A stretch of DNA of 64,000 nt from Trichoplusia ni. Taxonomy: Eukaryota; Arthropoda; Insecta; Lepidoptera; Noctuidae. The notes beneath the pieces are model-generated. The model ran no database searches and was not told the DNA's origin. It saw only the letters and a program-made list of their open reading frames with translations. Location of the stretch: contig NC_039480.1 in assembly GCF_003590095.1 (NCBI RefSeq), positions 2,209,328 through 2,273,327 of the forward strand, in the 5' to 3' direction. Both the position numbers and the translations under genes were made by a program. Shown piece by piece: positions 48,872 through 59,600 of the stretch; position 1 is the first letter of the stretch; each line of letters starts with the position of its first letter.

Positions 48872-51813
48872 ATGTTGTTCCTAAACCTCTTTGCGCTTTC
48901 ATCTGTGATTGTTTGTGTGTGTCCATTAGAGCCAAGTGCAGTGTCAGTGAAGACCAGTATAGGAGAGGTCCTCGGCCGGAGAGGAGACCACTTCACTACG
49001 TTCCTGGGGCTGCCGTACGGGGATGTGGACGACAATGATCCTCTCGGGGTGAGTCGTGTTGGTACTGTGTTACAGTAACATGTGTTGTGTTGTCAGATAG
49101 ACAGTCGCGAGGTAACATACTGGTGTTCAGCTGTCGGTTAGAGGTGGCCTAGTTGGTAAAGCGACTGCGTTGAGTCTTAATCACAGGTTCGAGTCCTGTC
49201 TAAAGTAAAATTTGCATTTTATTGCAAATAGTTTGTAGTAGTTTTCAAAATGAAAACATAATAAATGTTTTCATAATTCTAGCCTGTTTATCCCACTGCT
49301 GGGCAAAGATCTCTTCCCATATAAAGAATTAAGCTACAATGCGACTTCAGATTACAGGAATTAGAATGAGAAAATTATTTGTTTCGTTCTTTGCGATTTT
49401 TTATTACGCATTTGTGAATCATAGGAATATTTGTCCGTGGGTTGTAAGTGGGTTAAGCGCGGTGACCTCAACCACTCGGCTTTCCGTGCAGTCAAGTTAA
49501 AAAGCTTACTTTAAATAATTTCGAGATTATTATTATAAATCTTCAAAATCAAATCTTTATCATAAAACACCCGTATCACGAAGGCAATTTCCAATAATAA
49601 CTATATAATAAACTAGCTGTTGCCCGCGACTTCGTCCCCGTGGGTAGAAGATATAAGTTATGATTTATACCTGCCCTGCTTTTTTCACATTTTCCATTGT
49701 ATCTTCGCTCCTATAAGTTGCAGCGTGATGGTTTATAGCCTAAAGCCTTCCTCGATGAATGGTCTATTCAACACAAAAAGAATTTTTCAATTTGGACCAG
49801 TAGTTCCTGAGATTAGCGCGTTCAAACAAACTCTTCAGCTTTATATATTAGTATAGATTACCAATATAGCTTCAAATTGATTTCAGTATCAATTTCACAG
49901 GTTCTTATTAAAATAGCGACGTTGTCAAGTTGAATTCGTTACGTCACACCAGACAACAACTTGCAAAAACACAAAAACATGAACTTGAACTTAACAAAAA
50001 GGGTCTGTGATAATGTAGGTTGTTAATAATCAATCAATTGACTGACTGGCAGGCTGGCCTGATGGTCTGGTCACTAGATCCTAGTGGTCAGTGGCCCTGA
50101 CTGCTATACCGGAGGTCGTGGTCGATGGTCGATTACCCAGGAGAGTTTGTATGGTGAGCACGTTTGTTCTGTGTCTGGGTGTAATTTATCAATGATATGT
50201 ATGTATTCAGAAATAAATATGTCTATCAGTTGTCTAGTAATGATAATACAGGCTTTGATTAGTTTGAGACTAGATGGCGTTGTGTGAAAGTTGTGTAATA
50301 ATTGCTATGTTTTTTTTACAGCCAGCGACACCACACCCAGACTTCAAGACACCATTCGAAGCCTTCTCAGACCTAGCGCTCTGCCCGCAGTTCGTCGACG
50401 GAGAGGCGACTGGGACCGTCCACTGTCTGCAGCTCAACGTGTACACCCCCAACCACGTGACGGCGGGAGACAAGCTGCCTGTCATGGTGTACATCCACGG
50501 AGGAGCCTTTGTGGAAGGGAACAGTCGCTTGTCAACGTTTTCTCCCAAATTCCTAATCAGGCATGACGTGATTGTGGTCGCATTTCACTATAGATTGGGA
50601 AAGTACGGTTTTCCTAAACAATTTCCAGGTAGAAAAGAGAATAGAAACCAAGGATTAAAAGACCAGTTTCTAGCTCTTAAATGGGTCAAGAGAGTTATAA
50701 AAGACTTCGGTGGGGATGACGAGAATGTCACTCTGTTCGGTCACAGCGCGGGGTCTATCTCATCGGACATGCTTCTATTATATACGCAAGGTTTATTCCA
50801 CAAAGTTATTTTACAAAGCGGTAATGCTGCCTTCCCCGGCTTAATTGAACATGTTGATGCAAAATAAGCACAAAATTTAGAAAAGAAAATTAACGAAATT
50901 ACACACAAGTTTGAAAAACTATTACCAAATATGCAAATAAGTAGATGGATACGACAAATCTTTATTTCAGAGTTTGTTTTGATGACACACTTGTTAAGCA
51001 CTCTCCTACCTCAAATATAACACATTTTAAGATAATGTTGGGGACTACGTACAGAGAAGCTATACCATTCTATCCCAACGCCTTTGGCAATAGAAACTAT
51101 ACAGAGAATTACAATTGTTCTTTTGATTTATTAAAAACGTTTTCCAAAATGGAGGATCGCGCCAAACAACTTGTCAAAAACTTTTACTCACAAGATGGCG
51201 TCATTAGTTTCGCCTCAGACTTTTATTTCAATTATCCTTCAGAAAGATTAGTAAAATATTATTTGAGGAATAACGCTGTGGTATACAGATACATATTTAA
51301 TTACGATGGCGGCAGGAATTATATGAAAGAAATGAAAAACATAACGATTCGAGGAACAACACATGCTGATGAACTGGGATACTTGTTTGACATGAGCATG
51401 TTTGACACAAACATTAGTGACGCAGATCAACTTGTGATAGACAGGATGACGTCACTGTGGACGAATTTTGCTAAATATGGGTGAGTGGGTGTTACTTAAA
51501 TATTATTATTGTAATATAAGTTTGGCTCACTAGTTTTTATTCTCTGTTTGTTTTTATTGTTAAAACAATATTATACACACGTTATAACCTTCAATTATTA
51601 TGTTTCAGAGACCCCACCCCATCGCCAAGCCCAGTGTTACCTGTCAGATGGTCCCCTACGACTGCAGACCAGGGCTCCTACTTGGACCTCGACGCTGCGC
51701 TGAGTCTGCGCTCCGGGGGACCATTCGAGAGAGTGGCGTCCTTCTGGGACCTGTTCTATCACCACTACGCTAAGTTCTATAAGGGGATTGATTTACAAGA
51801 TCTCTTTTTATAA
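48872..51813 (+). pseudogene. Carboxylesterase D, inverted copy of C, broken
   Basis: Exons 48872-49048 (59 codons; ATG chosen by alignment to C), 50322-51480 and 51609-51813. Exon 2 meets an in-frame TAA at 50865-50867 (codon 241), and between about 50930 and 50945 the frame moves to another register, in which similarity to C continues to the end. Ser199 (GHSAGS) is before the lesions; the acid (TTYREAI) and His (GTTHADELGYLF) positions are after. A truncated 240-residue product would lack two triad residues. Exon 3 is identical to that of C up to GGGATTGATTTACA, then departs and stops after DLFL, so the hydrophobic tail is missing. Best read as a pseudogene; assembly error is the main alternative. 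Confidence 0.88.
49049..50321 (+). other. Intron 1 of esterase D
   Basis: Contains a tRNA-like SINE fragment near 49140-49212 (T-arm ACAGGTTCGAGTCCTGT but a poor anticodon stem), a Helitron-like copy (49613-49857) and SINE-C (50054-50300), which ends only about 20 bp before the exon 2 acceptor. Confidence 0.6.
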
Positions 51814-53642
51814 TTGTGATTCAAACTGAAAATAGATTGTTATGAATAGTAAATTGAAGTTATGTGTAAATGTTTGTTTTTGACGACCTCCGTGGTCGAG
51901 TAGCGTACGCACCGGTTTCAAGGTGTCGCTAGCTCTGAGGTCCTGGGCTCGATCCCCGGTCGGGTCAATGTAAGAACTCACATTTTCTACATTGTCTCGG
52001 GTCTGGGTGTTTATGGTACCTTCGTTGTATCTGAATTCCATAACACAAGTGCATTAGCAACTTACTTTGGGTTCAGTACAATGTATGTGATGTTGTCCGC
52101 ATTCATTTATTTATTTTCAGGATTCTCTACCTGAAGGGTTAAAATTGAACCCTACTTAAATACTGGTAGTATCTTACCATGTCTCAGACGCAGTCAAGAA
52201 CCCTTATAATAATTTTAACTATCTAAAGTTGACAATTTCACAGATAATGAAACTACAGCTTTTAAATTTTTACTAGCTGTCCCACCAAACCTTGTTTTGC
52301 CAAATAAAGAAGTGGTAGGGGAAAAGGGGGGTATGAAAATACATGTTGTCCCATTCTCAGACCTACCCAATATGCACACTATTTCATGAGAATCGGTCGA
52401 GCTGTTTCGGAGTTCAACTACGAACATTGTGACACAAAATTTTATATATTAGATTTATGTATTACGTTCAGAATATTGATGTTAGAATGTCACTACACGC
52501 GATGTGTTGGTTCGATCCCTGCGTAGGACAAGCGTTTGTGTGATCCACGAATGCTTGTCCTGAGTCTGGGTGTCTTTGTGCATGTGACTTGAATGTTTGT
52601 GAAACTCCCTTGATACAAAGATAGAGATCGAGAGATTTTAAGATAAAATACAAAATTATCGATAAATAAAATAAAGCAAAGTTCTGTAGCAAATCTTTTT
52701 TATTTTGCAACTGTAATCTCCTCTTACACCAATCACGATTATTCTTTATAAAAAAAATATTTGTTTCAAGTATCATAACTTTCAATATTCAGGAAACCTA
52801 GAGTTACGTCTTGACATAATCTCGTGTGACGTCATTAACCAGTACATTGTTTACTAGCAAGTGATGTTAGCCCCTACTACCAAACTTTAGAGCTGTTAAT
52901 TAGTTTTAATCTTCCTTCCTTTTTAATGATGTTATAAAATGAAAAATAATTATTCAATATTTTTTTTAATCTGTCTGAAAGAATAAACAGATTTATATAC
53001 CGGAGGTTCGATTCCCACCCAGGACAAATGTTTTTGAGATGAGCCCGATCATTTGTTCTGTATCTGGGTGTAATTTATCTATATTATGTATGTATTTAGA
53101 AATATAACAAGCTCTGTTTAGTTTGAGACTAGATGGCGCTGTGTGAAAGTTGTGGAATATTTATTTATATTATTAAACTTAGCCATAATGAATAAGTTTG
53201 ACAGCTTTTGTATAGAAAATATGACAGGCGGCCATATTTATTCGTTACTAGCTTTTCGCCCGCGTCTTCGTCCGCGTCGATGTCGGTTATATCGCGTTTC
53301 CAAGAGAACTCTTCAAAAGTTCGGGATAAAAACTATCCTAATTTCTTTCTCAAGGTCAACTCTATCTCTGTACCAAATTTCATTAAAATCAGTTCAGTGG
53401 TTTAGACTTGAAAGCGTTACAGACAGATAGACAGACAGACAGAGTTACTTTCACATTTATAATATTAATAGGGAATTATATTGATATGTCAAATACTGAC
53501 AATTCGTTTCAATAGGTCATGTGACCTTGACCTGTCATGTCCAAATTTGAGCGTGTTCTATTGACGTAAACGATTGTAGGATATCACTCGTTTAGTGTTT
53601 CTCGTGTAGGGCGGGCTAGGGCGCCTAGGGCGGCTAGGGCGG
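51814..53642. other. Interval between esterase D and the zinc-finger gene
   Basis: Both genes point into it. Contains SINE-A (51884-52115), a CTAG-type repeat part (about 52265-52452), SINE-B (52488-52615), a TGACGTCA repeat (52795-52925), SINE-C (53000-53157), Helitron-like family 2 (53248-53473) and the G-rich array at 53609-53652. No gene. Confidence 0.55.
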
Positions 53643-53652
53643 CTAGGGCGGG
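53609..53652 (+). repeat. (GGGCGGCTA)n array with G-quadruplex pattern over a stop codon
   Basis: At least six runs of three G separated by loops of 2-6 bases (GGGCGGGCTAGGGCGCCTAG then repeats). The array lies on the plus strand; the zinc-finger gene is on the minus strand, so its mRNA carries the C-rich complement. The stop codon TAG (53643-53645) is one CCCTAG unit of the array. Confidence 0.8.
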
Positions 53653-56600
53653 CCGGCCGTCTGACTCATCTGTGCGAGCACGACTTGCGGCGGCAGGAGA
53701 GAGGGCAACACCTCCGACTTCTTCGATTTCTTCGCCTTTTTCGGCTGAACCTTCATCTGCGAAGAGATATAGTCAACATTGAGATGAAGAAACTTATTAA
53801 CAAGATATTTGATTAATTTAGAACCGTATATTCTTGTAAATAGAGACTGTTTTCCGTTACTTTCTTTTCCAATAAATTGAAAGGTTTGTTATAACATAAT
53901 TCAAAACAATTTAGCAAATTATTGTTTCTACAATGTTTGTAGATATTAGCTCACAACGACCACAATAACTTAAGTCCGTGCCTTTAAATCAACCGAACGA
54001 ATTATGACAATAAATTCTAAGAAACACTCAAAAATTGTCACACGACCTCAGGATCGAACCCGAGCCTCGTCGCTTACAACACGACGGTGTTAAACATTCG
54101 ACTACGGTGGTCTATTTTGCAATGACGAAAATTGGGCTTTGTACAAAAATTGAAAAGCGCAGCAAGTTTTTTTTTTAAAACGACTCTTTCACTAAGGAAT
54201 TTAATCCTTGTATCGCGGAGGGTTTAACAAACATACAATTCACATGCACAAAGACACCTAGACACAGAACATGCATTCGTGGATTACACAAACGCTTGTC
54301 CTACGCGGGGATCGAACCCACGACATGTCACGCACAGTGTGTTTGGCGCGATGACCTCAACCACTCGGCTATCCGTGCAGTCGAAAGTCGATTGGTAGAG
54401 CGTTGTTGACATGATAATTCCTGTTATTAGGATAGGTGTAAGCTAGTAGTAGGTACTGGCAGGGCCGGGTCTAGGTGCCCAGGGCCCACGAGGCCTCGAA
54501 GCAGCAAAGGAGTGGAGGCCCCTTTTTTTCAAGTTAATTTCATTTAGTGAAAAATTTATCGAGTTTTTTTAAATGTTTTTAGTGTCAATAATGTGGGCTT
54601 CTACCGTGGTTTCATATTTTTTTTAATTTCATCGGGAGTGCTGGGCCCCTAGTCATAGTGGTGGGCCCCTGGTCATTGTGGGCCCCTAGGCACTGGCCTA
54701 GAGTGCCTGATGGATAGTAGGGCAGTACTGTCACCTTGTAGTGGACCTCCCTGACGTGGCGGTACAGCGAGGAGTACCAGCCGAAGGCGGCGCTGCAGTG
54801 CGCGCAGCGGTACGGGGTCTCGCTCGTGTGCATCGCCACGATGTGGTACTTCAGCTTCGCCGCGTTCTTGGCCAGATGGTAAAATGTCATTGAATATAAA
54901 GTTACAAAGTACAGGGTGGAAGGGACGTCATACCGATCCCGTGGTCCAGGGGTTCTGAACATGATGCCAAGAAAATGGTATTTTCATGAAAATTGCATCT
55001 TTTCGCGTGTTTCTAATTTTATGTGTCATAAAATCATTTTTCCTACATATTTCAATAATATTTTCATAACGAAAATCATTTTTTTTGGCCTTTTCACGAA
55101 AAAAGGCAATGTAAATAAAACACTAAAAACTGCTCCCGCTCAGCTGATTCGTAAAGGTACTCGTCGCTCATCGCTCTCTCGCAAATCTAACCGAAAATGA
55201 CGGCAAAATGTTCAATTCATCATTCAATCATGAGCTGAAGCAGTGGCGGGGTCGCGAGCAAGCCGCATGAATAAACCGAGTCATCAAAAGACCGATGAAA
55301 AATTCCAACGCAGGGGGGTCTGGCATCATGTCCAGAACCCCTGGACCACGGGATCGGTATGACGTCCCTACCACCCTGTATATACTAGTGAGATCTGTAA
55401 GAGAAGTTTGTGTAACCATATTCTGTCTTATTAATAAAAATCCTCTATTCTAAGGATAATTCGACGTTACTCTTGGATTAGTTAATCCGAGATTAATAAA
55501 TTATTAACAACGTGGTTAGAATATCATTAATAAACCAGAAGTAACATTGGGACGTAACAATACGTTCCTTACGCCGGGATTAAGATGAATGTTATGGCAA
55601 ACCACGTTTCTTAAAAGTAAAAAAAGAGTGAGTTATTGAACGAACTTAGTGGTCTAAGAGCCGGTGGACGCCAGACCTACGTTATTTTAAAAAAGCTGAA
55701 TCTCCGTTCACGTGATGAATTTGTTTCGTTTTTCCTAATCCCCAAATTATATTTGCACTAGCTGTTGCCCGCGACTTCGTCCCCGTGGGTAGAAGATTTA
55801 AGTTATGATTTAGGTATACCTGCTCGGTTTTTTTCACATTTTCCATTGTATCTTAGCTCCTATTAGTCGCAGCGTGATGGTTTATAGCCTAAAGCCTTCC
55901 TCGATGAATGGTCTATTCAACACAAAAATAATTTCTCTATTCTAATAATCTAATCTATATTCTATATTAATATATAAAGCTTAGTTTGTTTGTTTGAACG
56001 CGCTAATCTCAGGAACTACTGGATCAAATTGAAAATAAATTTTCATGTTGAATAGACTATTTATCAAGGAAGGCTATAGGCTATGTAACATCACGCTGCG
56101 ACTAATAGGAGCTAGGATAATATGAAAAATGTGAAAAAAAACCGGGCAGGCATACCTAAATCATAACTTATATCTCCTACCCACGGGGACGAAGTCGCGG
56201 GCAACAGCTAGTATGAAATAAAAATAAAACATCTTCTCGAAGCTTTTTTCAAAGCTTAACTGCAATTGAAAGTTACCCAAAATGAGCGTACTCGGATTTT
56301 AATACGCGGAGTATAATTAGGCTAAGTTTCGACCGCGTTTATTAATAAGACAGAATATGGTTAAATATGTCTTCTGTGGTATAAAATGTGATAAAGTGTT
56401 AGTCTGATCAGAAAACTTGAGTTTAATTAACAACAGACACCGATACATACTGAATGGCGATGACAACGTGCTATACTCACATCCGCATCCACCACATCCG
56501 TACACCCGCATCCGTAAATCCTCTCCTACGAATCCTCACTGTTATATCCACGTAGCCACATCCGTACATCCACAAATCCGCATCTTCAAATCCGCACATC

Positions 56601-59600
56601 CACATCCGTTAATTCACATATCTATTCATCCGTACATTCACATCCTTACATCGGTACATAAAGATCCGTAGGTCCACAGCGATAAATCCGCATCCACAGA
56701 TCCGCATCTATACATACTCACATTCGAATCCGTATCCTAAAATCCGCACATCCGCGTCCGAACATCCTTACATACGTACATCCTCACATCCGTACATCCG
56801 CATCCTCACATCCTGACTCACCTGGTAAGACTTGCCGCACACGTGGCACAGGTTGTCCTTCTTCTCCTTGTTCCTGTGCACGTTCTGCATGTGCACATAC
56901 AACGATGTGTGACATTTGAATGGCTGGAACAAACATTCATTTAATACCTCACTTAAACTTATATTAATTCCATTTAGGTAATAGAATTAAATGAGTACTA
57001 AAAAAGGGTTACATGAAAATGGATGGATCTTAGTCAGCTACTTAACTTACTTACAAATAAAGTGCTATATATTCTGCTTTGCCAACTATAATATAAACTG
57101 AAATGTAGATTCAGATTCAGATTTTAGAATGTATTGTAGAGTTAATATAAAATTAAATAAAGAAATAAGTAATAGTATTTAAAAATGACACTCCATTAAA
57201 TTTTATCAAACACGGTCTAGCAGTTTTTATAGTCGTAAATTGCATTGTCATCGGGTTTGAAGCTACCCTGACCTAACCTCAAAATTGAGTTGAAAAAATT
57301 CAACCGGAACGACAAACAAACACGAAACGTGAGAGTATAAAAACGTCGGGGGAAAAAATACATCATAAATATGTCAAAAAAATGCATCTAAAAACAACTC
57401 AGTAATATTCTAACTATCCACCTGCACCTATATTTATATTTCAGTCTCCAGACCATCTCATTATAATTATTGAAGCATGGCAACACTGACCTTGTAGCTA
57501 AGTCATCATCTAATAATCCTTACTAATATTATAAATGTGAAAGTAACTCTGTCTGTCTGTCTGTTACGCTTTCACGTCTAAACCACTGAACTGATTTTAA
57601 TGAAATTTGGTACAGAGATAGAGTTGACCTTGAGAAAGAACATAGGATAGTTTTTATCCCGGACTCTTGAAGAGTTCTCTTGGAAACGCGATATAACCGA
57701 CCTCGACGCGGGCGAAGCCGCGGCGAAATGCTAGTCTTTTGTATATAATGCATTTTTAGGCTGTTATTACCCGCTAGATTTTTACATATATCAACATATT
57801 TTAACATTTATAATTATTTGTATATGGCAACACTGACCTTGTTGCACAGCTGACATCTAAACTTGATCTTCTTCAGATGTTCCCAGTCTATGTGGTCTCG
57901 CAGACGAGTCTTATTGACAAACTTCTTGCCGCATTCGTTGCACATAAAACTATTGAATAAAATTGATATTAAGTTATTTAAAAAGAAGTTGAAATAATCT
58001 ATCTATCTATATACTAATATATAAAGCTGAAGAGTTTGTTTGTTTCAACGCGCTATCTCAAGAAGTACTGGTTCAAATTGAAAAAAATCTTTTTGTGTTG
58101 AATAGACCATTCATCGAGGAAGGTTTTAGGCTATACACCATCACGCTGCGACTAATAGGAGCGAAGATACAATGAAAAGATGGAAAAAAACAGGGCAGGT
58201 ATAAATCATAACTTATATCTTCTAACCACGAAGACGAAATAGAACAATATGATGAGTACACAAGGCAGTCTTATCGCTAAAATAAAAGCAATCTCTTCCA
58301 GACAACCTTTGGATAGGATTGAATTATGGAAGAATTTGAAACAGGGCAGTTAATGGCATACATTAAGATGAATATAAATATACTACATAAACATAATATT
58401 AGAACGTACATACATACTAACAGGTCAAACTCAGAGCCCTCTTTGAATCGGTTAAAGAACAAAACTTTAGAATGTAACAAATACTTTTGTGAAAACCGCA
58501 TCTAAATCGCTTCAGCCAAACGCAAGATAATCGCGGACAAACATACATACATACAAACAATCGAAATGAGAATCTCCCTTTTTGAAGTCACTCAAAAATT
58601 GAGAAATAACTGCAGTAAGATGGCAATAACTTAGGAGAGAGGAAGCAGTAATCGATCACAGGTTAAGCTACGCTTGACGCGGTTGGTCCGTAGATGGGAG
58701 ATCATCTTTGACATAACGAATTCCTCCGTGTTTCGGAAGCCACGTTAAATTGTGGGTCCCGGCTGTTATTCCTACATCTTTGACAGTCGTTACAGGTAGT
58801 CAGAAGCTTGAAAGTCTGACAACCAGTCTTACCAAGGGGTATCGTGTTGCTCAGGTAACTGTGTTGAGGAGGTCAGATAGACCAGATATTTCCTTGTGAA
58901 ACCCTGGTACCCAGCTGCCCCCCCCTGCCCCCCTCACCTGAACTCGCTCTCGGGCACATGGCTGCGCGACACCCGCAGATGCTGGCGGTAGGTCGCGACG
59001 GACGCGAAGCGCTTGTCGCACGTGTCGCAGTACAGCTCACCAGAGTCGCGAGCCTGTAGGGAACATATAACGGGATATTAGATAAAAAACAAATCATTTC
59101 TTTTCTACAACTGAACTCAACAAATATGTATAGAATATTTTTTCCAATGCAGATGGCAATGAACCGGTCGCGCTGGAGAACGTATAGAGAGGCCTATGTC
59201 CAGTGGACAGCTATAGGCGGGCCTGTTGGTCTAGTGGTTAGTGACCCTGACTGCTATACCGGAGGTCGTGGGTTCGATGCCCACCCAGGACAAATGTTGT
59301 GTGATGAGCACGATCACTTGTTCTGGTGTAATTTATCTATAATATGTATGTATTTAGAAATATATAAGTAAGTTTATCAGTTGTCTGGTTACCATAACAC
59401 AAGCTCTGCTTAGCTTGGGATCAGATAACCGTGTGTGAGTAGTCCCAGGATATATTATTATAGGCTGAGATTATGATGATGATGATATTTTTTCCGAATC
59501 TATCTAAGTACGACAAGCATTTGTGTGATCCACGAATGCTTGTCCTGAGTCTGGGTGTCTTGTGCAAGTGTCTAATATAATAATGAAATGGTTTTTTCCC

